Shown here: positions 25,037-33,981 of the stretch, piece after piece
Layout: every line of letters begins with the position of its first letter
Position numbering within the stretch: position 1 is the stretch's first letter
From: HGM13862 sp031553915
Lineage (GTDB): Bacteria; Bacillota; Dehalobacteriia; UBA4068
NCBI GenBank assembly: GCA_031553915.1
Contig: JAVBKT010000002.1
Location: 186,001 to 250,000 of the forward strand
DNA length: 64,000 bases
Direction: 5' to 3'
The notes under the pieces: generated by a model
What the model was told of the DNA's origin: nothing
Databases searched by the model: none
Seen by the model: the letters and a program-made list of their open reading frames with translations, nothing else
Translations under genes and position numbers: made by a program

Positions 25037-25912
25037 GTGACCATAATTTCAAATTATGCAGCGATAGATATTGGCTCTAACACTGTGCAGCTGATGCTGG
25101 CGCAAACACAAAACCAGCGCATCATCACCAGCAGCAATCATATTATTACCACTCGCCTGGGGCAAACAGACAGCAATAAAAACCTCAGCACAGAGGCCAT
25201 ATCAGCTACGGCGGAAGCAGTGGCAAATTTTTGCGAAGAGGCAAAAGAAGCAGATGTGCAAAAAATACGTATTATTGCCACCTCAGCAGTGCGTGATGCC
25301 GGTAATAAACAAGCTCTGCTCAAGGCCATTGCCGCCAAAACTGCCGTGCCCATTGAGATTCTCTCCGGCGAGGAAGAAGCGCTGATGTCCTATCGCGGCG
25401 CCAGAGCCAGCCTCAATTTTCCCCTGGGTACGCCGGTGCTTGATGTTGGCGGCTCTTCCACTGAGCTGATTTATCAACTGAGCGACAAAGAGGTTTTTTG
25501 CACCAGCGCTGATATCGGCGCAGTACGCATGTATACAAACAACTGGAGTCGAGACTATTTGCAGCAGCTGATTGCCGAGTCTTTTTCCACTAAGAACAAC
25601 AGCTATTTTGCCGTTGGCATCGGCGGAACCATTACTGCTATCGCTGGTGTGGTCCTGGGGCTCTTCGCCTTTGAGCGGGAGACTATTGAAGGCTCCTCGC
25701 TTTATTTGCCTCACCTTGAGCAGCTTTTAGCAGAAATCCAGCCGCTGTCGCTGGAGGCGCGGCACGCTTATTCGCCGCTGCTAGCGCAAAGGGCTGAAAT
25801 CATTGAACCGGGGCTGCTGATTTGGCTCAGTTTGATGGAAAGGCTCAATTTACGAAAAATTCTTGTTTGCGGCGGCGGAATCCTAGACGGAGCCATAGTT
25901 GATATGTTATAA
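25037..25912 (+). CDS. Ppx/GppA family phosphatase
   Basis: A 291-residue protein of the ASKHA fold. Phosphate loop 1 AAIDIGSNTVQLML is at the N-terminus, then ATSAVRDAGNK, EILSGEEEALMSYRGA and phosphate loop 2 VLDVGGSSTELIY (about 134). It is the short N-terminal-domain form (about 300 aa), typical of bacterial exopolyphosphatase/pppGpp phosphatases without the HD domain. The start is a GTG with GAGGAG upstream. Whether it acts on polyphosphate or (p)ppGpp cannot be decided from the sequence. Confidence 0.9.
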   Translation: MTIISNYAAIDIGSNTVQLMLAQTQNQRIITSSNHIITTRLGQTDSNKNLSTEAISATAEAVANFCEEAKEADVQKIRIIATSAVRDAGNKQALLKAIAAKTAVPIEILSGEEEALMSYRGARASLNFPLGTPVLDVGGSSTELIYQLSDKEVFCTSADIGAVRMYTNNWSRDYLQQLIAESFSTKNNSYFAVGIGGTITAIAGVVLGLFAFERETIEGSSLYLPHLEQLLAEIQPLSLEARHAYSPLLAQRAEIIEPGLLIWLSLMERLNLRKILVCGGGILDGAIVDML

Positions 25913-25961
25913 TCAGCAAAATTGGTGTAAAATATAACATATATCTTACTTAAGGTGCATT

Positions 25962-26750
25962 ATGGATTTTGTCAAGGCAAAAATTATGCTCAACCAAAAA
26001 ATAGCGGGCAAAGACGGTTTTTATCGTCTGCTGTTTGCCGCGCCGCAAATTGCGGCAGTTGCCCGCTCCGGCCAATTTCTGATGATTCCCCCTTCGACAA
26101 ATGACTACCCCTTTCTCAAAAGGCCGATGGGCATTAATAGCATTGACCGCGAAGAGGGACTGGTCGGGGTTATCTATCAGACCAAAGGCAGTGGCACCAA
26201 AATGCTCAGCCAGCTGACAGAGACTACCAGCCTGAACATTCTCGGCCCGCTCGGCAATGGCTGGCAGATCAAAGAAAATCTGGCAAAAGTTTGCCTGGTT
26301 GGCGGCGGGTCTGGCATTGGCCCTCTGCTGCCCTTAGCGCAAGAGCTGAAAATGCACGGCGCAGCTGATATTGATATTATTATCGGCGGCAAAAACAGCG
26401 CGGCTATTGTTTGCGAGGAGGATTTCCGCAAATATGGCAATTTGCTGCTGGCCACTGAGGACGGTTCCGCCGGCACAAAAGGCATGGCGAGCGTCCACTT
26501 TAGCGACAATATCGCCTATGATTACATTTATAGCTGCGGACCGACAGCAATGATGAAAGCCGTTGCCGCCTGGGCGGAGCAAAAGAATATTCCCTGCCAG
26601 GTCTCCTTGGAAGAGCGGATGGGCTGCGGTTATGGCGTTTGTGTCGGCTGCGTCTGCAAGGCCCAAGCCACAGACGGCACTATCTCCCACAAAAGAATCT
26701 GCTGCGACGGGCCTGTGTTCCCTGCCAAGGAGGTGTTTTTCCATGACTAA
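25962..26750 (+). CDS. pyrK: Dihydroorotate dehydrogenase B, electron-transfer subunit
   Basis: A 262-residue ferredoxin-reductase-like subunit. FAD-binding KRPMGINSID and NAD-binding VGGGSGIGPLLPLAQEL are present. The [2Fe-2S] cluster motif is EERMGCGYGVCVGCVCK near residue 220, with a later Cys in RICCDGP. PyrK passes electrons from PyrD-FMN to NAD+. It overlaps pyrD by 8 bp. Confidence 0.96.
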   Translation: MDFVKAKIMLNQKIAGKDGFYRLLFAAPQIAAVARSGQFLMIPPSTNDYPFLKRPMGINSIDREEGLVGVIYQTKGSGTKMLSQLTETTSLNILGPLGNGWQIKENLAKVCLVGGGSGIGPLLPLAQELKMHGAADIDIIIGGKNSAAIVCEEDFRKYGNLLLATEDGSAGTKGMASVHFSDNIAYDYIYSCGPTAMMKAVAAWAEQKNIPCQVSLEERMGCGYGVCVGCVCKAQATDGTISHKRICCDGPVFPAKEVFFHD

Positions 26751-27654
26751 CCTCGCAACCTCTGTAGGCAAGCTGCAGCTAAAAAACCCGATTATTACGG
26801 CCTCCGGCACCTGCGGCTACGGCCATGAGTTAGCTGAATTTTTCGATCTTTCTCTGCTGGGCGGCATTTGCGTTAAGGGTACCACTGCCCAGCCATCCTT
26901 GGGCAATGACACTCCGCGTATAGCGGAAACCGCGAGCGGTATGCTGAACAGCATTGGCTTGCAAAACCCCGGCGTCGATGCGGTAATAGCCGAGGAGCTG
27001 CCCTTTTTGCGGCAATTTGATACGGCGGTGATTGTCAATATTGCCGGGCATACCCTGGAAGAATATGCTCTGGTCAGCGAAAAGCTTGATCAGGCCAAAG
27101 ATATGCTTGATGCCATCGAAGTCAATATCAGCTGCCCCAATGTCAAGGCCGGCGGCATGACCTTTGGCGTGAGCACCCTGCTCTCAGCAGAAGTAATCTC
27201 GCTGGTCAAAAGCAAAACCACTTTGCCGGTAATCGCCAAGCTGACCCCTAATGTGACTGATATTACGGAAATAGCCAAAGCCTGCGAGGCTGCCGGAGCA
27301 GACGCCTTGTCCCTGATCAACACCATTTTGGGCATGGCTATTGATATTGAGGCGAGAAAACCGCTGCTGGCTAACTGCTGCGGCGGCCTTTCCGGCCCGG
27401 CCATCAAGCCGGTGGCTTTGCGCATGGTTTATCAAACAGCACAAGCGGTATCTATTCCGCTGATTGGCGGCGGCGGCATTATGACCGGCACAGATGTGGT
27501 CGAATTCATGCTGGCCGGAGCTGCTGCGGTACAAATCGGCTCCGCCAATTTTGCCAACCCCTATGCCGGGCCAAACATTGCCCGAGAATTGGATCAGTGG
27601 TGCGATGAGCACCAGGTCAAACAAGTCAGCGACCTCATCGGCACTTTGGCATAA
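26743..27654 (+). CDS. pyrD: Dihydroorotate dehydrogenase B, catalytic subunit
   Basis: A 303-residue class 1B enzyme: NPIITASGTCGYGHELAEFF, NSIGLQNPG, the active-site loop VNISCPNVKAGGMTFG (catalytic Cys) and GGGGIMTGTDVVEFMLAGAAAVQIG. Start: AAGGAGG lies 9 nt before the ATG at 26743, which overlaps the pyrK stop. A longer upstream extension in this frame would lie wholly inside pyrK and is rejected. It oxidises dihydroorotate to orotate. Confidence 0.96.
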   Translation: MTNLATSVGKLQLKNPIITASGTCGYGHELAEFFDLSLLGGICVKGTTAQPSLGNDTPRIAETASGMLNSIGLQNPGVDAVIAEELPFLRQFDTAVIVNIAGHTLEEYALVSEKLDQAKDMLDAIEVNISCPNVKAGGMTFGVSTLLSAEVISLVKSKTTLPVIAKLTPNVTDITEIAKACEAAGADALSLINTILGMAIDIEARKPLLANCCGGLSGPAIKPVALRMVYQTAQAVSIPLIGGGGIMTGTDVVEFMLAGAAAVQIGSANFANPYAGPNIARELDQWCDEHQVKQVSDLIGTLA

Positions 27655-27694
27655 AATAAATTTTGCAAAAGATAATTAATTGGGAGATGATCAG

Positions 27695-28969
27695 ATGAAA
27701 CTTTCACAACTAGATTCTGGGCAGCTGCAAGAATTATATGGCAATCTCAAAGAGGAATATGCGGAGCTGAAAGGCCTGGGCTTAAAGCTGAATATGAGCC
27801 GCGGCAAGCCTGCTCCCGCGCAACTGGAGTTGTGTAATGCTGTTCATCAAATGCCGGAAAACTTCATCTGCGAGGACGGCAGCGATGTCCGCAATTATAC
27901 AGCGCTGGACGGCATCCCCGAGGCCAAGCGTTTGTTTGCGGAAATCCTTGCTGTGCCAGCAGCCAACGTGCTTGTCGGCGGCAGCTCCAGTCTCAACCTG
28001 ATGTATGACACCATCTGCCGCGCCTATCTGCATGGCGTGAGCGGGGATGACCAGCCCTGGTGCAAACAGGGTGAAATTAAATTTCTCTGCCCGGTTCCCG
28101 GCTATGACCGCCATTTTGCCGTTACCGCCAGCTTTGGCATTACCATGCTGCCGGTGCCGATGCTTTCTGATGGGCCTGATATGGATATCGTGGAAAAAAT
28201 GGTGGCAGAGGATGCTGCGATCAAGGGTATCTGGTGTGTGCCGATGTATAGCAACCCGGAAGGGATTACCTACAGCGACGGGGTAGTTTGCCGTTTGGCG
28301 CGGATGAAGACCGCGGCGAGCGATTTCCGCATCATGTGGGATAATGCCTATTGTGTGCATCATCTTGATCGTCATGACCGCGATTATCTGCATAATATTT
28401 ATGATGAATGCTGTGCGGCCGGCCATCCTGACCGCGTTTATATCTTCGCCTCCACCTCCAAAATCACCATGGCTGGTTCCGGCATTTGCGCCGCTGCCAT
28501 GAGCAGCAAAAATCTGGCCTGGACTTTAAAATGGCTCAATATCCAAACCATTTGCCATGATAATGTGAATCAGCTTAAACATGCGCGCTATCTGCCTAAT
28601 CTCGCCGCAGTAGAAGATCTGATGGAGCAACACGCGGCCATTATCAAGCCTAAATTCGCTGTTGTTCTTGATGCCTTGGCTGAGGAAATCGCTCCCTTGG
28701 ATATTGCCCGCTGGCATAGTCCCAAAGGCGGCTATTTCATCTCCTTTACCGCCATGGAGGGCTGCGCCAAACGTATTGTCGCGCTCTGCAAGGAGGCTGG
28801 CATGGAAATGACCGGAGCCGGCGCCACCTACCCCTATGGCAACGACCCTGCTGACAGCAATATCCGCATTGCGCCAACCTTTCCTGCTGTCGCAGAGCTG
28901 GCCCAAGCCATGAAATTGTTTTGCGTGGCGGTCAAGCTGGCCAGCATAGAAAAGCTGCTTGCTAAATAA
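27695..28969 (+). CDS. PLP-dependent aminotransferase, class I (MocR-type aspartate aminotransferase)
   Basis: A 424-residue fold-type I aminotransferase. LNMSRGKPAPAQLELC opens the domain; WCVPMYSNPEGITYS, IMWDNAYCVHHL and the PLP-lysine region FASTSKITMAGSGICAAAMS (about 255) follow. The set matches the family sometimes called aspartate aminotransferase type Ic. Start: GGGAG lies 8 nt before the ATG at 27695; the upstream TTG at 27680 overlaps that site. The substrate is likely aspartate/2-oxoglutarate, by inference. It is followed by a terminator. Confidence 0.88.
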   Translation: MKLSQLDSGQLQELYGNLKEEYAELKGLGLKLNMSRGKPAPAQLELCNAVHQMPENFICEDGSDVRNYTALDGIPEAKRLFAEILAVPAANVLVGGSSSLNLMYDTICRAYLHGVSGDDQPWCKQGEIKFLCPVPGYDRHFAVTASFGITMLPVPMLSDGPDMDIVEKMVAEDAAIKGIWCVPMYSNPEGITYSDGVVCRLARMKTAASDFRIMWDNAYCVHHLDRHDRDYLHNIYDECCAAGHPDRVYIFASTSKITMAGSGICAAAMSSKNLAWTLKWLNIQTICHDNVNQLKHARYLPNLAAVEDLMEQHAAIIKPKFAVVLDALAEEIAPLDIARWHSPKGGYFISFTAMEGCAKRIVALCKEAGMEMTGAGATYPYGNDPADSNIRIAPTFPAVAELAQAMKLFCVAVKLASIEKLLAK

Positions 28970-28984
28970 ACAAATTTGCTAAGC

Positions 28985-29017
28985 AAAGGCAGCGCCAAGT
29001 GACGCTGCCTTTATTTT
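28985..29017 (+). terminator. Terminator after the aminotransferase gene
   Basis: AAAGGCAGCG/CGCTGCCTTT with an 8-nt loop, then TATTTTTAG. It lies just before the GNAT gene. Confidence 0.85.
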
Positions 29018-29028
29018 TAGGAGAGCAC

Positions 29029-29601
29029 ATGATACATCTGGGCACGCAAACTTTACAGACCAAGCGGCTGATACTCCGCCGTTTTACTCTTAACGATGTT
29101 GAGGCGATGTTCGCCAATTGGGTACATGATCCTGATGTGACTAAATACCTGATCTGGGAACCGCATCGTGATCAAAAAGAAACCGTCACTGTGGTTAAAC
29201 GCTGGCTCAAAGCTTACAAAAAGGCTGATTTTTACCAGTGGGCCATTGTGCTGAAAGACAGCGGCCAGCCGATCGGCAGCATTGGTTCTGTGAACCAAAG
29301 AGATGATATCCGGCTGATGCATATTGGCTATTGTCTGGGGCAGAACTGGTGGCATCAGGGGATTATGAGCGAAGCCCTGGCTGCGGTGATAAAATTCTTT
29401 TTTGAAGAGCGACAGGTCAACCGCATTGAGGCGCGCCATGATATCAATAACCCCAATTCCGGCAAGGTGATGGCCAGCTGCGGCATGAAATACGAGGGAA
29501 CCATGCGCCAATCAGACCGCAATAATCAGGGCATTTGCGATTCCGCCCTCTATGCTATCCTGGCGGAGGATTATTTTTCACGGGTTAATAAAAATCAATA
29601 A
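29029..29601 (+). CDS. GNAT N-acetyltransferase (RimJ/RimL-like)
   Basis: A 190-residue acetyltransferase starting MIHLGTQTLQTKRLILRRFT. HIGYCLGQNWWHQGIMSEAL carries the acetyl-CoA loop region, and NRIEARHDINNPNSGKVMASCGMKYEG is the typical C-terminal part of the RimJ/RimL branch. The ATG at 29029 has GGAGAG 3 nt upstream; the earlier in-frame start lies inside the preceding terminator. The substrate is unknown. Confidence 0.88.
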   Translation: MIHLGTQTLQTKRLILRRFTLNDVEAMFANWVHDPDVTKYLIWEPHRDQKETVTVVKRWLKAYKKADFYQWAIVLKDSGQPIGSIGSVNQRDDIRLMHIGYCLGQNWWHQGIMSEALAAVIKFFFEERQVNRIEARHDINNPNSGKVMASCGMKYEGTMRQSDRNNQGICDSALYAILAEDYFSRVNKNQ

Positions 29602-29686
29602 ACACAATTACGCGCCAAAAACGACTTCGTTTTATTGCGAATAGTTGCATGGGGCTTAATTTTATTTTTATGCTGATATCGATCAC

Positions 29687-29714
29687 AACCACCCGCATAG
29701 CAGGTGGTTTTTTA
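29687..29714 (+). terminator. Terminator after the GNAT gene
   Basis: AACCACC, a 9-nt loop and GGTGGTT are followed by TTTTATT on the plus strand. It abuts the 3' end of the convergent pdxR gene. The opposite strand lacks a T-run, so it mainly serves the plus strand. Confidence 0.75.
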
Positions 29715-31100
29715 TTGCCAGGCATCAACCAATAAAGCCGCGGCCCGCTTTAGCGGCTCTTCTGCATGTCCGCCATAGCCGGCGATGACGGTATGTGTTT
29801 CCGGCGGCTGGCTATGATAATAGGCGGAAAGGCCAAAAACCTTCACGCCGACTGACGCTGCTTTGCTGATCAATTCTTTTTCACTAAGACGCTGGTGCTG
29901 CAACAGCAGATGCAGCCCGCCCTCTGCGCCAATAATATTTAGCTCATCCTTCAGCGGAGCAAGGGCATTGATAAAAACATCGCGCCTGCTTTTATAAATC
30001 TGGCGCATGCGGTTAAGGTGGCGCTCATAATAACCTCTGCCAATAAAACGCCGCAGGGTGCTTTGTTCAAACTCCGAAACCGTGCAGGAATAAAAGATCA
30101 ATTTTTCCCGATAGCGTTCCAGCAGCGGATAAGGAAGCGCCATATAACCAATACGTAGGGATGGCGCCAGCGTTCTGGCAAAGGTATTCAAATAAATCAC
30201 TCTGGCGCTGCTATCCAGGCTATGCAAAGAGGGAATCTGTTTTAGCTGGTAGCGGTATTCGCTATCAAAATCATCCTCCACCACATAATGCCCGCTATCC
30301 TGGCAGGCCCATTTGAGCAGCTCCATCCGCCGCTCGATGCGCATCACTGTTGTCAAAGGAAAATGCCGGGACGGAGTAGCAATAGCCACCCTAGCGCGGC
30401 TTTGCCACAGCAAATCACAACGCATTCCCTGCGCATCCATTGGCACAGAAAGATAGGCTACACCGCGGCTGTCAAGAATGCGGCGTTGTTTATTATAGCA
30501 AGGGTCTTCCAGGGCAAAACAATATCCGGGCAGCAGCTCACAAATCAGCCCCAGCAAATACTCTGCGCCCGCGCCGAGGATTATTTGCTCAGCGTCTACA
30601 TTCATCGCCCTAAAATCCCGCAGATACCTGGCGATTTCCTGCCGCAGCAGCTGATCGCCTTGCGGATGCAGCGGGTTAAGCAGCCCGTCATATTCATCGC
30701 GCAGGCTTTCCCTCATCAATTGTGTCCAGATCGAAAAAGGGAAGCTTTTGGTATCAACCGCATTGGTCTGAAGAATATACTCATACTCAGCTTGATCTGT
30801 TTCTGCTTTGGCGCTTTTTTTTACGGCAGTCGGTTGATGGTCAGCTGTTGCTGACAACGATTCTATCCGGCAGACAAAATAGCCCTTTTTGGCCTGGGCT
30901 TCAATATATCCTTCTGCCATTAGCTGCGCATAAGCATTCTCTACCGTATTGGCGCTAATTTGCAGATGGCTTGCCAACTTTCTTCTTGAAGGCAGCTTTT
31001 CCCCCGCAGTCAGCTTTTGATTTCTGATTTCCTGTTTAATATATTCATATAGCTGCTCATATATTGGTTTGCTGTCTTCAGCAAAAATTGGTGATAACAT
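29712..31100 (-). CDS. pdxR: PdxR, MocR-family (GntR-aminotransferase) regulator of vitamin B6 synthesis
   Basis: A 462-residue chimeric regulator. The N-terminal winged helix PIYEQLYEYIKQEIRNQKL...GEKLPSRRKLASHLQISANTVENAYAQL is GntR-type. It is joined to a fold-type I aminotransferase-like domain (about 110-455) with VVEDDFDSEYRY and the lysine-region YLNTFARTLAPSLRIGYMALP. Such proteins sense PLP and activate pdxST. The ATG at 31100 has GGGAG 5 nt upstream. It is divergent from pdxS, which supports the PdxR call. Confidence 0.93.
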   Translation of the reverse strand: MLSPIFAEDSKPIYEQLYEYIKQEIRNQKLTAGEKLPSRRKLASHLQISANTVENAYAQLMAEGYIEAQAKKGYFVCRIESLSATADHQPTAVKKSAKAETDQAEYEYILQTNAVDTKSFPFSIWTQLMRESLRDEYDGLLNPLHPQGDQLLRQEIARYLRDFRAMNVDAEQIILGAGAEYLLGLICELLPGYCFALEDPCYNKQRRILDSRGVAYLSVPMDAQGMRCDLLWQSRARVAIATPSRHFPLTTVMRIERRMELLKWACQDSGHYVVEDDFDSEYRYQLKQIPSLHSLDSSARVIYLNTFARTLAPSLRIGYMALPYPLLERYREKLIFYSCTVSEFEQSTLRRFIGRGYYERHLNRMRQIYKSRRDVFINALAPLKDELNIIGAEGGLHLLLQHQRLSEKELISKAASVGVKVFGLSAYYHSQPPETHTVIAGYGGHAEEPLKRAAALLVDAWQ

Positions 31101-31148
31101 ATACTCTCCCAATCTGGCCCCAAAGAATATACATAAAGTGGCCTTTGC

Positions 31149-31217
31149 TTCCATACCAGAATGCTTGTAATATGGAATACGACAGAGGATGGCCATTCTC
31201 CTACTATTTCGTATAAT
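31149..31217 (+). promoter_or_regulatory. pdxR-pdxS intergenic control region
   Basis: A perfect inverted repeat TTCCATA (31149-31155) and TATGGAA (31171-31177) with a 15-bp spacer is a candidate PdxR operator. The pdxS promoter has TATAAT at 31212-31217, but no good -35 hexamer 17 bp upstream, as expected for an activator-dependent promoter. Confidence 0.55.
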
Positions 31218-31233
31218 ATTTTAGGAGGAAACT

Positions 31234-32109
31234 ATGTCAAATAACCGTTATCAATTAAATAAAAACCTGGCGCAAATGCTCAAAGGCGGGGTGATCATGG
31301 ATGTTACCACCCCGGAGCAAGCCGCTATTGCCGAAAAAGCCGGCGCTTGCGCAGTGATGGCTTTGGAGCGTATTCCTGCTGATATTCGTGCTGCCGGAGG
31401 GGTTTCGCGCATGAGCGATCCGCAGATGATTAAAGGCATTCAGGCCGCAGTATCAATCCCGGTGATGGCCAAGGTGCGCATCGGCCATTTTGTAGAGGCG
31501 CAAATTCTCGAAGCGATTGAAATCGACTATATCGATGAGAGTGAAGTTCTCTCCCCTGCCGATGATATTCATCATATTGATAAAAACCAATTTGAGGTTC
31601 CTTTTGTCTGTGGTGCGCGCGACCTGGGCGAAGCCCTGCGCCGTATCAACGAAGGCGCCTCGATGATCCGCACCAAGGGCGAACCCGGCACCGGAGATAT
31701 TATCCAGGCAGTGCGGCATATGCGGCAAATCATGAGTCAAATCCGCCGCTTGACTACCATGGCAAAAGATGAGCTTTATGAGGCTGCCAAAGATTTGGCA
31801 GTTCCCTATCAGCTGGTGCAGCAGGTAGCGGAGGAAGGCAAATTGCCTGTGGTCAACTTTGCGGCAGGCGGTGTAGCCACTCCGGCTGACGCGGCCTTGA
31901 TGATGCAGCTGGGAGCGGAAGGGGTTTTTGTCGGCTCCGGCATTTTCAAATCCGGAGATCCGGCCAAACGCGCCGCAGCTATTGTCCAGGCTGTCACCAA
32001 TTTTCAAGATGCCAAACTGCTGGCAGAGCTTTCCGAGGATCTGGGCGCGGCTATGGTCGGCATCAATGAGCAGGAAATCGAAATCCTCATGGCAGAGCGG
32101 GGGCAATAG
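31234..32109 (+). CDS. pdxS: Pyridoxal 5'-phosphate synthase, PdxS subunit
   Basis: A 291-residue (beta/alpha)8 enzyme that makes PLP from ribose 5-phosphate, glyceraldehyde 3-phosphate and ammonia. Signatures: KGGVIMDVTTPEQAAIAEKA, ALERIPADIRAAGGVSRMSD, MAKVRIGHFVEAQILE, DYIDESEVLSPAD and GAEGVFVGSGIFKS. AGGAGG precedes the ATG. It is followed 2 bp later by pdxT, which supplies ammonia. Confidence 0.99.
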   Translation: MSNNRYQLNKNLAQMLKGGVIMDVTTPEQAAIAEKAGACAVMALERIPADIRAAGGVSRMSDPQMIKGIQAAVSIPVMAKVRIGHFVEAQILEAIEIDYIDESEVLSPADDIHHIDKNQFEVPFVCGARDLGEALRRINEGASMIRTKGEPGTGDIIQAVRHMRQIMSQIRRLTTMAKDELYEAAKDLAVPYQLVQQVAEEGKLPVVNFAAGGVATPADAALMMQLGAEGVFVGSGIFKSGDPAKRAAAIVQAVTNFQDAKLLAELSEDLGAAMVGINEQEIEILMAERGQ

Positions 32110-32111
32110 GC

Positions 32112-32708
32112 ATGAAAATTGGCGTGCTCGCCCTGCAAGGCGCCTTTGCCGAACACCTGGATATGCTGCGTACTCTTAATGTTGAAGGTGTGGAAATACG
32201 CCAACCGGCACACTTGACCTCTGACATCAATGGCGTCATTCTGCCGGGCGGCGAAAGTACGGTGATGCGCAAATTACTGCATCAGGTTGGTCTTTTTCAC
32301 CCGCTGCAAGAGGCAATTAACTCCGGTATGCCCATTTTCGGCACTTGTGCGGGGATGATTTTGCTGGCAAATAAAATCAGCAATGGTGACGAACCCTGCT
32401 TTGCCGCGCTTAATGCCTGTGTCGAGCGTAATGCCTATGGTCGACAGCTGGGCAGCTTTGAGACTATTGCGGAATTTGCGGGTATTGGCCCAATGCCGAT
32501 GGTTTTTATCCGCGCGCCATATTTTGTTACCCTTGATGCTCCGGCGCAGGCCCTCGCTCGGGTTAATGGACATATTGTCGCAGCACGGCAAGGCAATGTG
32601 CTGGCAACCGCCTTTCATCCGGAATTGACAGATGACAGCCGTATTCATCAATACTTTCTCACAATTGTCAGCGAAAATTATCAAACCGTCTGCCAAACAG
32701 GCTGGTGA
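32112..32708 (+). CDS. pdxT: Pyridoxal 5'-phosphate synthase glutaminase, PdxT subunit
   Basis: A 198-residue class I glutaminase: MKIGVLALQGAFAEHLDML, LPGGESTVMRKLL, the nucleophile region GTCAGMILLA (Cys about 79), and the His/Glu pair ATAFHPELTDD near the end. It feeds ammonia into PdxS. A strong bidirectional terminator follows. Confidence 0.98.
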   Translation: MKIGVLALQGAFAEHLDMLRTLNVEGVEIRQPAHLTSDINGVILPGGESTVMRKLLHQVGLFHPLQEAINSGMPIFGTCAGMILLANKISNGDEPCFAALNACVERNAYGRQLGSFETIAEFAGIGPMPMVFIRAPYFVTLDAPAQALARVNGHIVAARQGNVLATAFHPELTDDSRIHQYFLTIVSENYQTVCQTGW

Positions 32709-32725
32709 TTATCCTGAATAATAAT

Positions 32726-32767
32726 AAAAGACCTGCCGCTTTTTATTGCGGCAGGTCTTTTATTATT
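32726..32767. terminator. Bidirectional terminator between pdxT and the 32.8-kb gene
   Basis: AAAAGACCTGCCGC and GCGGCAGGTCTTTT form a 14-bp stem with an 8-nt loop, with T-rich tails on both strands. It serves the convergent pdxST and minus-strand repair cluster. Confidence 0.88.
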
Positions 32768-32775
32768 ATTTTTAT

Positions 32776-33258
32776 CTACTCTGCGCTATCCTCTGGCTCA
32801 TCATTGCCCATGGTCAGCTCAATTATTTCTTTGATCAGCACTTGATCTGCGCTGACCACATAAACAAGCTTATAGTCATTGTCCCGGCCGGGTATCACCA
32901 TAATCCGGTAGAGAGATTGCTCATCCTCTGAGAGCAAAACCGTCTCTGTTCTATCATCATAGCCAATAACTATCTCCAAACGCGGAACATCGGTAAAGGT
33001 AGCGCTATCACTAACTTCCCGCTTGGTCTCAGCTGCGGCCAGGCTGGCAAAAAGCGCTGCCGCCGCCTCATTGCCTGCCATCTGAAGCGGAGCCTGCTGC
33101 GTACCAACAGTGAGTTGATTAACTGTGACAGACTTTACCTTGCTGGAACTGCCGGTGACTAAGCGCGCATCATAAAAATAGCTCGCGGCAAACAGCAACA
33201 CGAGGACAATCATCACCAAGCTGATAATCAGCCTTGCTATTCTTGTTTTGCCCTTCAT
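32776..33258 (-). CDS. Membrane-anchored protein of unknown function
   Basis: A 160-residue protein not assignable to a known family by eye. One N-terminal hydrophobic helix (about 8-27: IARLIISLVMIVLVLLFAAS) follows a basic start, so it is probably anchored in the membrane with an outer domain. The rest has alternating beta-type segments (FTDVPRLEIVIGYDDRTETVLL) and an acidic tail. It begins 12 bp downstream of the nuclease gene, so it is probably the last gene of the uvrB-to-whiA cluster. Confidence 0.6.
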   Translation of the reverse strand: MKGKTRIARLIISLVMIVLVLLFAASYFYDARLVTGSSSKVKSVTVNQLTVGTQQAPLQMAGNEAAAALFASLAAAETKREVSDSATFTDVPRLEIVIGYDDRTETVLLSEDEQSLYRIMVIPGRDNDYKLVYVVSADQVLIKEIIELTMGNDEPEDSAE

Positions 33259-33270
33259 AAACTACCTCCG

Positions 33271-33981
33271 TTAGGGATTACAGCGCGAACAGGGCGAGTA
33301 GCCCATATCCTCGGCTGTTGCCTTATCGGCAAACCAAATTTTATTTTCTTCTTTGATTGTTGCCGCTGAACTGCAGCTGGCATAATGATATTTGCTGCTA
33401 TTGATGCTGGCCACATATTCGCCGCTATCAAGAAAATTAGCCCACAAACCCAGTTTATCCTCCCGCGCCTTTGTTTGCAGCTCCAGAAAATAATCAGCAT
33501 AAGCGACATTGGGCGGAAAAGTATAGACCATGGCATGTCCCTGCTGCAACAGCGTAGCATTAAACATCTCGTCGTCAAGATAAACATAGGCCAAGAGACG
33601 GCCATATTTATCGCGCTCTTCCACATCAAACTCCAGGCTGATGTATTGGCCTTCCAGATTTTCCTTAGTGAATTCTGAGGAGATTTTGCCGTAATCAGTA
33701 TTCTTCGCCTGATCAGGGTGAACTGATTCCGGCGTATCAATACCGATCATACGCACTTTTTCTTTGACGCCAGCATAGTCAAGCTCAATCGTATCGCCGT
33801 CAACAACGCGGGTTACCAAATAAGTACCCTCAGCCACCGCTGTTGGCGCCTGAATGTCAGTTGGCTCTCCCTCTTGCTTGACATCAGCTGATAGCGCTTC
33901 CAAGGCGCTACAGCCTGCCGTGAAGATCAGGGCTGCTATCAGGACAACAATCCCTAGCAGTTTGTGATTATTTTTTTTCAT
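33271..33981 (-). CDS. Secreted lipoprotein thermonuclease (SNase-like)
   Basis: A 236-residue protein. Lipoprotein signal MKKNNHKLLGIVVLIAALIF ends with the lipobox TAGC. The SNase domain spans about 48-190: VTRVVDGDTIELDYAG, VRMIGIDTPESVHP (catalytic Arg) and DKYGRLLAYVYLDDEMFN. The last 45 residues, KYHYASCSSAATIK and YSPCSRCNP, form an Ada-like zinc-binding tail often found in such nucleases. The chosen ATG (33981) overlaps the whiA stop by 14 bp; earlier in-frame starts would put a charged extension before the signal peptide. It probably degrades extracellular nucleic acid. Confidence 0.88.
   Translation of the reverse strand: MKKNNHKLLGIVVLIAALIFTAGCSALEALSADVKQEGEPTDIQAPTAVAEGTYLVTRVVDGDTIELDYAGVKEKVRMIGIDTPESVHPDQAKNTDYGKISSEFTKENLEGQYISLEFDVEERDKYGRLLAYVYLDDEMFNATLLQQGHAMVYTFPPNVAYADYFLELQTKAREDKLGLWANFLDSGEYVASINSSKYHYASCSSAATIKEENKIWFADKATAEDMGYSPCSRCNP

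Noticed and set aside
26563..26742. An upstream extension of pyrD
   Set aside because: The extra 60 codons lie wholly within pyrK; the ATG at 26743 has AAGGAGG at the right distance and the normal PyrD N-terminus.
33255..33740. A 161-codon minus-strand frame over the nuclease gene
   Set aside because: It is an alternate-frame shadow of the SNase-like lipoprotein, which has a clear signal peptide and catalytic motifs.
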